Shown here: piece after piece, positions 9,322-19,196 of the stretch
Position numbering within the stretch: position 1 is the first letter of the stretch
Layout of the letters: each line of letters opens with the position of its first letter
Assembly (NCBI GenBank): GCA_019925095.2
Contig: CM034411.1
Span: forward strand, 2,453,001-2,517,000
Length of the DNA: 64,000 bases
Reading direction: 5' to 3'
Origin: Dendrolimus kikuchii
Taxonomy: Eukaryota > Arthropoda > Insecta > Lepidoptera > Lasiocampidae
Notes under the pieces: generated by a model
The model's input: only the letters and a program-made list of their open reading frames with translations
The model's database searches: none
Told to the model about the DNA's origin: nothing
Position numbers and translations under genes: made by a program

Positions 9322-9592
9322 TGCCTGTCGTAAGAGGCGACAAAACAACCCACAGCCAGGTGGTAGGGTATTTGCTCGACTGAATGGCGACCACCCCTGG
9401 TCTAGAGTATGCCACCATAACAACCTTGTATTGTGTTCCGGCATTAGTGACCAGGTTCCAGTCCCCCTTAAGAAAGCAGCAGCGCATTTGTAGCACCTTT
9501 GGTGTTGCAAATGTCCATAGGCGATGGTAACCGCTTTCCATCAAGTGGGCCGTCTGCCTGTCTGCTGAACTCCTGCAAGAAAAACAATAAAA
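9322..9592 (+). mobile_element. Family A, 5'-truncated, head-to-head with LINE K
   Basis: Starts at 'tgcctgtcgtaagaggcg', lacking the first ~45 bp, and directly abuts the LINE K fragment on the other strand. Confidence 0.8.
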
Positions 9593-9660
9593 GCCTACAG
9601 CCCTGTAACGGGAGGCCCAAGCCCAGCAGTGGGCCGTTTATGAGCTGTTATTATTATTTA
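9593..9660 (+). mobile_element. SINE tail fragment
   Basis: 'gggaggcccaagcccagcag' then 'tgggccgtttatgagctgtt' and a (TTA)n end; only the 3' tail of the tRNA-derived SINE. Confidence 0.7.
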
Positions 9661-10205
9661 TTAGTCTACTTATCTACTCCCATGTCAAACTAACATTTAA
9701 TAAATCATTGCAATATACATAAATAATAATAATGTGCTAGAAATTTCCGTTAAAATATACTAACCCACACAAACATACATATCACACACGCAAACATACG
9801 AAGCATGTGTGAGTTTGTATGTGTGAGTGAGACAAAAACTCGGCGCCCGCGCACCTATGCTACATAACAGATCAGCTGTTCTCTCTCTTCCTCTTTCGGA
9901 TTATACTATTGCCGTCCCGCTCACGCCTACAGGTTTTCATATGTAATTATAGCCGTACATTACCCGTCTTTAATACCTACTGCGATTTAGGAGTTTAAAC
10001 TTGTCAGTGATTTTAACTACTTTATATTTGTTTTTGTGGCTTTAACTCTTTGAATTAAGTTTATTTTAGATGCTTAAATATAATGATTAAAGTATTTTTG
10101 TATTTTTAGGTATTTGTTTAAGAGATATTCCACGTCATGGCACTTTTCATGCAGTGTTGTTGTTGCAAGACAGTTAGCAATGTATATTATACTATATATA
10201 ATATA
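9661..10205. other. No gene recognised
   Basis: Unassigned AT-rich sequence. Around 9780-9830 'cacacacgcaaacata' and 'tatgtgtgagtgag' form a short imperfect inverted repeat. Confidence 0.4.
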
Positions 10206-10400
10206 TCTTATACTAATATATAAAGCTGAATAGTTTGTTTCTTTGTTTGCTTGAACTCGCTAATCTCAGGAACTACTGGTCTGATTTGAAAAATTCTTTC
10301 AGTGTTAGATAGCCCATTTATCGAGGAAGGCTATAGCCTATCACGCTAAGACCAAAGGGAACGGAGCACCAATGAAGAATGTCTTAAAATCGGGGATCTT
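10206..10400 (+). mobile_element. Family D Helitron, 5' part
   Basis: 5' end TCTTATACTAATATATAAAG preceded by A, then 'ctcaggaactactggtctga' and 'gaaggctatagcctatcacg', as in the copies at 33.55 and 58.76 kb. The CTAG end is lost after ~195 bp. Confidence 0.7.
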
Positions 10401-10468
10401 TTATCTACTCCACTTTATGATATCGGGGGATCATACAGTGGAATAGATTAGTAGTTTAAATTTTTGTA

Positions 10469-10780
10469 TTTTTTTATTGCATGAGTTCAGCAGACAGGCA
10501 GACGGCCGACTTGATGAAAAGCGGTTACAATCGCCTATGGACATTTGCAACACCAAAGGTGCTACAAATGCGCTGCTGCTCTCTTAAGGGCGACTGGAAC
10601 CTGGTCACTAAAGCGGAACACAACTCAAAGTTGTTATGGCGACATACTCTAGACCAGGGGTGGTAGCCATCCAGTCGGGCAAATGCCCTACCACCTGGCT
10701 GTGGGTTGTTTAGTCGCCTCTTACGACAGGCCGCCCGGCCGCAGGAAATTGTATTTTTTCTCCGTTCCTGCACGGATAAA
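10469..10780 (-). mobile_element. Family A copy, near full length
   Basis: Poly(T) at left, 'gttcctgcacggataaaa' at right. Confidence 0.85.
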
Positions 10781-11575
10781 ATTAAATATTATAAGTTGAC
10801 TACAAGATGTTAAGATGTTTTAGATTTTAAATTTATTTTAATTCAGATCACGGAAAATCGTGCAAAGCGGACATTAGCGAATTGTCTTGCTTTTGACATC
10901 GTAAACAGTACATCATTTCACTTTACGGAGGTTGCTGCTAAAGCGTAAAACCTCCGTGTTACAATAATGATTTTAAGCCAATGAAAGAGGATGTGCTCCA
11001 ATGTTCCTTCAGCATTCCATTGACTTACCATAGGTTGAATTTTGAGATTACTTCTATGAAGCTTATGTCAAATTTTAACCTATAATAAGGCAAAAAGAGA
11101 TGGATGGGTTGTGTGAAGGATGATATGATGATTTGTGTTGTGACAGAGGACGTGTTAAGGCCAAAGCTTTACCGCGTTAAAAAAAAACAAATTGTCATTG
11201 ACAGTGACGTCTTACTTTAATGTCTTTTTGGCGTTTCCCGCCCTCTCTTCTTCCCGGGCCCGCGCTGAGTTTACTTCTCGCTGCTCGCTCCCGCAAGTTA
11301 AAAGAATAAATAATAACTAAAATTGCCTTTCCGTGCCCCAATCAGTGTGTTTGTCATTGTATGTGGCTAAATTCATCTAGTAAGAAAAAAGAACACGGGC
11401 CGGCCCAAGAAGCCAAGAAGTCAAGAAGATCGCAGCAACATAAACCAAGTAAGGCAAACACGCTTTTCCCAAACCAGTACCTACAGTCCACCCCGTTTTT
11501 TATACCAGGACGTATATCAGAATAGAGAAATATGGAAGAAAAAGACATATGGTGCCGACCCCAAATAATACGGAG
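10781..11575. other. Mostly unassigned; small MITE T-like piece
   Basis: 11030-11085 resembles the inside of the TA-flanked MITE at 46.86 kb ('tatgtcaaattttaacctat'). 11220-11280 is GC-rich ('cccgggcccgcgctgag'). No gene recognised. Confidence 0.4.
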
Positions 11576-11893
11576 AAGCTTTTTTTTTGTTGCAGCAGAT
11601 CAGTAGACAGACAGACGGCCCACTTGACGAAAAGCGGTTACCATCGCCTATGGACATTTGCAACACCAAAGTTGTTACAAATGCGTTGCTGCTCTCTTAA
11701 GGGAAACTGATACCTGGTCACTAATACCGGAACACAATTCAAGGTTGTTATAGCGACATACTTTAGACCAGGGATGGTAGCCATCCAGTCGGGCAAATGC
11801 CTTACCACCTGGCTGTGGGTTGTTTAGTCGGCTCTTACGGCAGGCCGCCCGGCCGCAGGAAATTGTATTCTTTCTCCGTTCTTGCACGGATAA
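11576..11893 (-). mobile_element. Family A copy, near full length
   Basis: Its minus-strand open frame is fused in phase to the upstream LINE C-terminus, giving a 184-codon open frame 12229-11675. Confidence 0.85.
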
Positions 11894-11935
11894 AGCTAAT
11901 AACGGGTAAGCTGAAAGAAAATAGAGATTAATCCC

Positions 11936-12229
11936 TATAGACCTACTCCGTTGGCTCAGTGACCCAAAGTGGGTCTTGGCCTCCGAAACGAGACCATGCC
12001 ACTTTTCTCTGTCCTGCGCAGTTTCTTGCCAATTATTGTCTCGTAGCTCCGACAGATCAGTCTCCAGTCTGTCCTTCAAGCGATATTTGGGACGGCCGAT
12101 CGGACGCCGACCTACCGGCCGTCCCAAATATGCTTTCCTCACGCTGCGATCCTCTCCCATCCGTTCTACGTGACCGAGCCAGTGGAGGCGGTGAGCTTTT
12201 ATTCCTTCTATTATGTTAGGCCCGGCCAC
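11936..12229 (-). pseudogene. RTE-like LINE ORF2 C-terminus
   Basis: About 95 codons on the minus strand: 'AHRLHWLGHVERMGEDRSVR', 'GRRPIGRPKYRLKDRLETDL', 'DREKWHGLVSEAKTHFGSLS'. The 'RxxGHVxRM ... GRRPxGRPxxRW' layout is the usual C-terminal extension of insect RTE-type endonuclease/reverse transcriptases. 5'-truncated, no RT motifs; the expected stop after 'SQRS' is lost, so the frame reads on toward the A element. Different from family B. Confidence 0.7.
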
Positions 12230-12327
12230 GAGATTCGACGAATCTCTATAGACCAGATCATAATACTTTAGTTTACTTTAATTGCTAACAAATTACTTGT
12301 AAATATTAAATTAAAAAATATATTTTC

Positions 12328-12640
12328 ATCCGTGCAGGAACGGAGAAAGAATACAATTTCCTGCGGCCGGGCGGCCTGTCGTAAGAGGCGACTTACCAAC
12401 CCACAGCCAGGGGGTAGGGTATATGCCCGACTGGATGGCTACCAACCCTGTTCTAAAGTATGTCGCCATAACAACCTTGAGTTGTGTTCCGGCATTAGTG
12501 ATCAGGTTCCAGTCTCCCTTAAGAGAGCAGCAGCGCATTTGTAGCAACTTTGGTGTTGCAAATGTCCATAGGCGATGGTAACCGCTTTCTATCTAGTGGG
12601 CCGTTTGCCTGTCTGCTGATCTCCTGCAAGAAAAAAATAA
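12328..12640 (+). mobile_element. Family A copy, full length
   Basis: From 'catccgtgcagg' to 'ctcctgcaagaaaaaaataa'. Confidence 0.85.
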
Positions 12641-12980
12641 AATAAAAATAACATTTAAAAATTTTTCAAATGTCATATGGCGTTAGAAGTAATCGATCGA
12701 AGAAATTATCAAAAAAAAAGAAGAATAATAGCAACATTAAGTTTAAAAGACGGGGAGTGCGAGCAGTGAGGGGAAGACTCCGCGCAATAATTGTGCTTAC
12801 TTCCGTTCCAGGATAATAGTGATGCGCGTCAGGAACAAATAACCATCGATATCGATGTTAAAATAATCAATTCCTTGATACAAACTCGATCTATCCACAG
12901 TATTATTTTAATATTATTATTTATGTTTTTAAAGACCAGGCCATAAAAATGCTCGCGTGGGGTTATGGGAAGGCTAACCG
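12641..12980. other. No gene recognised
   Basis: Unassigned; a GC-richer stretch at 12750-12830 has no match in the window. Confidence 0.4.
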
Positions 12981-13297
12981 TTTTATCCGTGCAGGAACGG
13001 AGAAAGAATACAATTTCCTGCGGCCGGGCGGCCTGTCGTAAGTGGCGACAAAATAACCCACAGCCAGGTGATAGGGCATTTGCCCGACTGAATGGCTACC
13101 ACCCTGGTCGAGAGTATGCCGCCATAACAACCTTGAGTTGTGTTCCGGCATTAGTGACCAGGTTCCAGTCTCCCTTAAGAGAGCAGCAGCGCATTTGTAG
13201 CTTTGGTGTTGCAAATGTCCATAGGCGATGGTAACCGCTTTTCATCAAGTGGGCCGTCTGTCTATCTGCTGAACTCCTGCAATAAAAAAATAAAAAA
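12981..13297 (+). mobile_element. Family A copy, full length
   Basis: From 'ttttatccgtgcagg' to 'tcctgcaataaaaaaataaa'; small deletion of 'cacc' in the 'tgtagctttgg' segment. Confidence 0.85.
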
Positions 13298-13570
13298 ATG
13301 TTTAATAACGCCGCATTTTATGTAAAGGTCATAACAATCAATACAGTACGTATGTTATAAACAAATGTGAAATAATACACCAACATAAAGAATTAAAATT
13401 ATTCTAATGAAATACAAATAAATTAATGACTTTAGGATAAAACAATAATTATTATTAATCACTTTTTGTAAGTTAGCGCGAGAATAATATTAACGTTATG
13501 ATTTATTGCAATTTATAATGTACTTAAAGATTAGAGCTGTATCTTTATATTTTCAAATTCAAAATTAAAA

Positions 13571-13850
13571 TTAAAGTTTATTCAAAATAAATTCTTTTTT
13601 TATATAGTAAATAGGTTTGCGTTTGACCAAGATCACGTCCAGTGCCGGACGATGATGCGGTCGAAGATGGAGCACGCTTACCTGGATAGTACCTTTCACA
13701 CGAGACTTGAAGATTCCCGGATTGTACTTTTCTGGAAACACGGACTCTGGTAGTGCATTCCACAATTCTGCCGTACGTAGAAGGAACGTGGAGGCGAAAT
13801 GTTTAGTACGCACTGGTAGCGTTTACAAAAATTTTCTACTGGAGAACACT
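13571..13850 (-). pseudogene. LINE ORF2 C-terminal fragment
   Basis: Minus strand encodes 'FASTFLLRTAELWNALPESV' then 'FPEKYNPGIFKSRVKG', the 'LRTxxLWNxLP' block common to LINE C-termini and close in pattern to LINE K ('FPQRYNMEFFKKGV'). The 270 bp to its left (13298-13570) are AT-rich with nothing recognised. Confidence 0.65.
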
Positions 13851-13967
13851 ATGGAGGTCATACATACAGGGGTGCCGGCTTTTAGAAAACCTCATGGGTG
13901 CTCCTGATCTTTAGATGCCTATGCCTACATACCTCTACCTGTATTTTAAAGTAGTATTTCTTTTCTT

Positions 13968-14341
13968 GACGCTCGCGGACCGCGTTCGTAATACCGAAGT
14001 AAGAAAGAGAGTTGGTCTGAAAGAGAGTGTCGGGGTGAAGGTAAGGAAAGGAATGCTCCGGTGATTCGGGCATGTGGAAAGAATGACTAAACAGATATAC
14101 AATGCAAAAGTGGATGGATGCAGAAGTCGTGGAAGGCCACGACACACCTTCCATGATCAAACTGATCGTGTACTAGCGGAGGGTGATGTCAGGAGCCTTA
14201 AGAACAGACGAGTGTGCATGGCAAGAGTTATAAATGTCAAAGAAGCAAGTGAGGTGTGTAAGAATGGGCCTAAATGGCGCTCTGTTGTTCGTGCCTACCC
14301 CGCAAGGGAACTGGCGTGAAGTTATGTATGTATGTATGTAT
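13968..14341 (+). mobile_element. Family B copy, 14-bp TSD
   Basis: TSD GTATTTCTTTTCTT at 13954-13967 and 14342-14355. Encodes the C-terminal ~120 codons of the B ORF but with TGA in place of TGG in the 'RWFGH' motif (around 14063). Confidence 0.92.
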
Positions 14342-14355
14342 GTATTTCTTTTCTT

Positions 14356-14669
14356 TATATGTATTTAGGTACGCTTCGGCAGGTACTGTAGTGGATACAC
14401 TTACCACGTTCATAGTTATAGATACTTTTGTATTCTTTACTTTGCTTAATATACCATGATCCTGGTTATTACGCGTTCGAGTTTCCAACTCAATTATTTG
14501 CTTCTACATGTCTATTAGAAACTTTCGCAATGAAATTAGTAAAGATCAAGTCAAGGTCAATCTTTTGACATTTGGCTTTTGACGTTTGACAAGTGCTACC
14601 CTACGAAAAACATAGCCACAACATCTTTTGATCTATGCTATGTTTATTATTCATATCTTCTATTATTGA
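14356..14669. other. No gene recognised
   Basis: Unassigned AT-rich sequence between a B copy and a Helitron. Confidence 0.4.
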
Positions 14670-14890
14670 AAGATCAATTGCTGTTTGATAGTCTCGCTAA
14701 AACTCTAGAACGGCTGGACTGATTTGGCTAAATTTGGTTTTGAATTAGTTGTGTAAGTCCAAGGAAGGTTTAAAAGGTGAGTAAATATGAAAAAAAAATA
14801 CTTGGAATATAGTAAAAACAACAATTTCGCTTTCTCTTAGAAACTATTCCTACCGTTCTGAGGCGGTACGAAGTTTGCTGGGTCAGCTAG
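14670..14890 (+). mobile_element. Family X Helitron-like element
   Basis: 'ctagaacggctggactgatt' near the 5' side and 'gaagtttgctgggtcagCTAG' at the end, followed by T. The 5' terminus is uncertain. Confidence 0.6.
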
Positions 14891-15615
14891 TTATATATAA
14901 CTATTCACTTCAAATTCATTATTTATTTATTTAAATTTAATTTCTAAAATACTTAATGATCTACTTTTGTTATTGTTAATCTCTGCCTATATAGCTGTGT
15001 TAGCCAGGACGTAAGGATACGACTAACCAATGAGGGTCGTGTATAAAACTCGTTCTCATTGGTGCGAATGCAAAAATGAAAAGAAGACACGGGTTTTGAA
15101 TTCAGTTAAAAGAGGCTTTTTGTACTAGTGACGATACTAACTAGAGTGAAAATAAAGGCCAGTTTTAAGATCGAAGTTATATTTATTCAAGAGCCTTACA
15201 TCACGTCCAATATCATAGCACTCTTTTCAATACTTTAATTAAATACGTAATTGTGAGTGTGTAAATACCGTATTATATTTTTTTTAATCAAAGCAAACGT
15301 ATTTTGACGAACAGCAGAATTGAGAGTTTGAGAGGCGTGGGTAGGTAGGGCGGAGGGTGATACTGACCCTAGGACGCGCCGCTCACGCTGATGACGTATA
15401 TTTTAGTTATTATGATGGTGATGATGGTCATGAGTGCTCCGCACCCACTATTTACCTCTCATGGGTGCGCAAGCCCCCGAGCAGCCACGAAGTCGGCACC
15501 CCTGCATACATATATAAGTTTTTTTTTATTCAGTTTTTTTAAGGGGTTTTATCACTCAGTGACAATGCCCCCCCCCCCTCCCCCCCGTAGAGACATACAT
15601 CAGATAATACAAATA
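14891..15615. other. No gene recognised; CCAAT/TATA inverted repeat and poly(C)
   Basis: 15025-15063 contains CCAATGAG, then TATAAA, then CTCATTGG, an inverted repeat around a TATA-like box. 15566-15588 is an almost pure C tract. 15390-15440 is rich in ATG/GTGATG. No coding feature supported. Confidence 0.4.
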
Positions 15616-15619
15616 AAAC

Positions 15620-15850
15620 AAAAATCACATTTCTTTTTAAATAATCGGTTAACACACAACATAAATCTTTTGCTTGCTGAGATAGGGGAGAGGCCAATAT
15701 AGCGTAACAGACACCTATGTTGTAGCTTCTGTTTGTTGTTCGTAGGGTACTCGCACTCTGGGTACACTCCATCAGCACGTGTAAAACATCTTCTGGTACA
15801 CCACAGGTTGATCAATTTGGTGACACAGTCAGCCCCATTAAGTGCTTGAA
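15620..15850 (-). pseudogene. I/R1-like LINE C-terminus with Cys/His knuckle
   Basis: On the minus strand 15805-15764 reads CGVPEDVLHVLMEC, a C-x7-H-x4-C end typical of the zinc-knuckle tail of I/R1-group LINE ORF2, followed by 'CYAILASPLSQQAKDLCCVL'. An upstream stop separates it from the first Cys of the knuckle. A fragment only. Confidence 0.55.
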
Positions 15851-15899
15851 CCGATTTGAGGCAATATGCCCAAAACGCATCCTCAACAATGCTGTAATA

Positions 15900-16245
15900 T
15901 ATCCAAAAATAAATTTTACTTCCTAATCTATGTACACTGCTTTGGAGAACTAGAGAACTGGAGAACACTAGGTCTTACATATAATTCAAAATTTAATTTT
16001 ACTTCTATCGAAACGACTCATTGACTCTTCAGGAGATCAGAGAGCTGGTGCTTACCTCGGCCAACGGATCAGTATGGCGATCCAGCGAGGAAACGTAGCC
16101 AGCCTTCTGGGCACCTTACCCATAGAAGACGGCGATCTAGTCTCAGTATTCTTCTTATAGTCTTGAGGGACTATTAGTAGAATATAATACAAATAAGTTA
16201 AGTTTTCTTGCATTGTATTCGATTATATGTAATTTTATTTTGCTA
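15900..16245 (+). pseudogene. LINE J C-terminus with Q-like sequence upstream
   Basis: 16008-16160 encodes '[20 protein letters not shown]' and '[16 protein letters not shown]' ending in a stop, then a 3' UTR shared with the reverse copy at 8337-8430. 15900-16005 resembles family Q. Confidence 0.65.
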
Positions 16246-16275
16246 AATATATAAAAAAAAATACTTCCTATTCTA

Positions 16276-16462
16276 TGCATGACAAGAGTTATGAATGTCA
16301 AAGAAGCAAGTGAGGTGTGTAAGAATGGGCCTAAATGGCGCTCTGTTGTTCGTGCCTACCCCGCAACGGGAAATTTGTATTCTGGAGTGCAGTTCTGCCC
16401 GCGACTTCGTCCGCGTGTAATAGAAAGAATTTTTCAAATCAGACCATGTATGTATGTATGTA
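16276..16462 (+). repeat. Chimera of family B and family D fragments plus TATG
   Basis: 16276-16372 is B ('gcatgacaagagtt' to 'ccccgcaa'), cut before its end; 16389-16443 is an internally deleted family D Helitron ('cgacttcgtccgcgtg' joined to 'aatttttcaaatcagacc'); then TATG repeats. Confidence 0.65.
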
Positions 16463-16922
16463 TGTAAATTTTAAATATAGGTTTTAAATATTTCATAGCC
16501 ACTATTACAAAGTACAATACCGTAAGAAGTGGCTTGTTCAAAGAAAAAACAAACCGTACACTAATACCCAAGCTGCGGTAAAATGAGCACAAAAACTACC
16601 AAAATATGTGGTATATAGCTAGATAAAAAACTAAACCACTAAGAATCCAATTTTCCTTTAAATCATGAACGTGTTACGTGTAAAATGATGCAATATGATC
16701 GTATCGATATATTGTTGCAACAACACTAGTCGCGAGCCCCGGCTGCGCGCGCGGCGGACCGAGACGAAGAAAGTACAACCGTCGTGTAACGGACGGCACT
16801 TGGGTATTTAATATGTAGAGTTGAATCGCGCTAAGGACTTGAAGGCGTTTACTTAAATTCACAGTAATCTATATATGGCCTTATTAAAAGCATTAAAAAA
16901 TGCACTAAAAACATTACTTACG
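16463..16922. other. No gene recognised
   Basis: Unassigned. A GC-rich patch at 16730-16770 ('gagccccggctgcgcgcgcg') stands out from AT-rich surroundings. Confidence 0.4.
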
Positions 16923-16933
16923 TTTTAGTAGTA

Positions 16934-17371
16934 CATACATACATACGTGCATAACTTCACGCCAGTTCCCTTGCGGGGTAGGCACGAACAACAGAGCGCC
17001 ATTCAGGCTTATTGTTACACACCTCACTTGCTTCTTTGACATTCATAGTTCTTGTCATGCAAGCTCGTCTGTTCTTAAGGCTCCTGACATCACCTTCTGC
17101 TAGTACACGATCAATTTGAACATGGAAGGTGTGTCGTGGCCTTCCACGACTTCTGCATCTATCCACTTTTGCATTGTATATTTGTTTAGTCATTCTTTCC
17201 ACATGCCCGAACCACCGGAGCATTCCTGTCCTTACCTTCACCCCGACACTCTCTTTCAGACCAACTCTCTTTCTTACTTCGGTATTACGAACGCGGTCCG
17301 CGAGCGTCACTCCGCAGATTTTGCGCAGTGCTCGCATCTCGACCGCGTTTACTCTACTTTCATGCTCTCTC
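16934..17371 (-). mobile_element. Family B copy, 11-bp TSD
   Basis: TSD TTTTAGTAGTA at 16923-16933 and 17372-17382. Minus-strand frame of 126 codons is intact from 'MRALRKICG' to PARELA. Confidence 0.92.
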
Positions 17372-17433
17372 TTTTAGTAGTAGGTAGTAAAAATACCTAG
17401 GAATTATAATCACAAGTATATTATTAGATTTAC

Positions 17434-17713
17434 ATTTTTTTTATTGCATGAGTTCAGCAGATAGACAGACGGCCCACTTGATGGGCAACATCAAAGGTGT
17501 TACCAATATACTGCCACTCTCTAAAGGAAGGCTGGAACCTGGCCACTAATGCCGGAACACAATTCAAGGTCGTTATGGCGGCATACTCTCGACCAAGGGT
17601 GGTAGTCATCCAGTCGGGCAAATACCCTATCATCTGGCCGTGGGTTGTTTTGTTGCCTCTTACGACGGGCCGCCCGCCCGCAGGACATTGTATTACTCTT
17701 CCGTTCCTACACT
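17434..17713 (-). mobile_element. Family A copy, diverged
   Basis: Poly(T) at left; missing ~30 bp near the 3' tail ('gatgggcaacatcaaagg') and many substitutions, so an older copy. Confidence 0.75.
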
Positions 17714-17873
17714 AATGTGCATCGTTACGCAGCATCAAGGTGCTGGAATAATATTCCACCACCCATTAGAAATCTACAAAATATTAATGGGTTCAGAACT
17801 CAATTAAAGATATTTTTAAAAGAGCACCAGCTTTCACAACACCACCTAAAACTTGACACAAGTGGTATTTAAT
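17714..17873 (+). pseudogene. LINE ORF2 C-terminal fragment
   Basis: Encodes 'RYAASRCWNNIPPPIRNLQN' and 'FRTQLKIFLKEHQL', again the WNxxP ... F+xxL+ layout of LINE C-termini, ending in a stop at 17873. Confidence 0.6.
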
Positions 17874-17964
17874 TTAATTGTTAATTCGATTCTTTTAATT
17901 TATTTTTGCAATACATTATAAAACACTAATATATTTATTCATTATTATTATTTTCCCTATTTCT

Positions 17965-18030
17965 TGTATATACTACGTATGTGTATGTGTGTGTATGTAT
18001 GTGTGTATGTATGTATGTATATATATATTA
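17965..18030. repeat. (TATG)/(TG) microsatellite
   Basis: 'gtatgtgtatgtgtgtgtat' type repeat ending in TA units; may be the remains of a TATG tail. Confidence 0.85.
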
Positions 18031-18044
18031 TTTAGGATTCCCTT

Positions 18045-18269
18045 CATGCTTTGCAATGATGTAATGTCTGCCGTGACAGTGCCTTAAGGGCTCAGCGGAA
18101 GATCAGCGCTGGTTTTAAAAGACCAGCATTATGCTGAGTCTGATGCCCCTTTCAGGACAAGATTATGTTGTTAGTTTTAAATTTGTTAACAATTATACCT
18201 ACACTACACCAATGTAATTTTTTCCTGAATAAAATGATTTTCTTTCTTTCTTCTTCTTTCTTTCTTTCT
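18045..18269 (+). repeat. Family Z, LINE 3' UTR-like, with (TTTC)n
   Basis: Shares 'gaccagcattatgctgag' with 21.1-21.25 kb and, in form, with 56.4 and 49.1 kb. Ends 'ctgaataaaatgattttctt' then (TTTC)n at 18238-18269. Looks like a LINE 3' end with a poly(A) signal. Confidence 0.6.
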
Positions 18270-18400
18270 ATTGTTACAATTACCATGTGCGGACGATGTA
18301 GGCGATCTGCACATCGAGTTTATCTATGTGTCAGACCTGCCAAGCCGCCTTGTCCGTTTCCCTTAGAAGGCTGCTTGCTGCCTTAGGCTGTAATTATTAT
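18270..18400 (+). mobile_element. SINE middle/tail fragment
   Basis: 'attgttacaattaccatgtg', 'ctgcacatcgagtttatc' and 'cctgccaagccgccttgtcc' match the body of the 7.8 kb SINE. 18401-18631 holds nothing recognised. Confidence 0.6.
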
Positions 18401-18631
18401 GCACATATATTTTATATTCAAATTGTTGTAATTTTGTTTTGAATAATATATAAGAATAGATTAATTTATAAAAAATAATTAATTACACTATTTCTTGTAA
18501 AAATAATACAAGAATATAAAAAAAATGTAATAAAATGATCTCTCCTGCCAGTGGGAGGGTTCAAAGTGCCGGTGGTTAAGGCTCCAGGAACCTCCTCACA
18601 ATACTCTGCTTTATCTATCAGACCCTTAACT

Positions 18632-19096
18632 AATGGCCGGTTCTTATAGTACCGACCGTTCATTTGCCTTACTATCGGTTAAAAGCTGACATAAGCTCCA
18701 TACAAGTATGAGGCAGAGGTGCGCATGCGACTCACAGGTACTAACGTCAGTCCGGTGTCCAGAGGGGCAGATATGCGCAAAATCTCCTCCAGTGATTCCA
18801 TCACAGGAGTCCATAAGTGGGTCACTCTGCTTCCCGGATGACTCAGGCCTTGATGCGCGGATGAACATGGGTGTAACTACATTCCAAAACTCATTTTCTT
18901 CCAACTCAAGCCCAGGCACATGGGAGGCACGTTCAGGTTTAGGGGGGTAGTTGAAGATGCTTGTATAAGAGTCCCACACAAGCCGTGCGGCGCTTAATCT
19001 CGCCGCGTAAGGTCTAACCCCCACAAAGGGCCCGGTATTGTACGAAATGTATTCATAAAAAAATCTCCATACAAGTTATGTCAAAAAACCGATGCT
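18632..19096. mobile_element. MITE T copy interrupted by a retroposed segment
   Basis: Left part starts TGGCCGGTTC and runs to 18707; it continues at 19077 as 'tatgtcaaaaaaccgat', matching the MITE at 46857-46995. The right terminus is lost. Confidence 0.65.
18708..19064 (+). mobile_element. Unidentified retroposed segment, 12-bp TSD, A-rich end
   Basis: 357 bp flanked by CTCCATACAAGT (18696-18707, 19065-19076) and ending 'cataaaaaaat', the marks of target-primed retroposition. It has no other copy in the window and is more GC-rich than its surroundings. Two overlapping frames are open: plus strand 18708-18950 (80 codons, 'SVRCPEGQICAKSPPVIPSQ') and minus strand through 19024 ('SAARLVWDSYTSIFNYPPKP'). 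I recognise neither. It may be a truncated LINE, a SINE or a processed gene fragment. Confidence 0.7.
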
Positions 19097-19196
19097 GGGA
19101 GAAATGAATGAATCGTAAGATATGGAAACTGGTGATTAGAGACTCAGTAAGAGCTTTCTAGATTGTGGTTATTATTATACTTGTATGTAATTGAAG

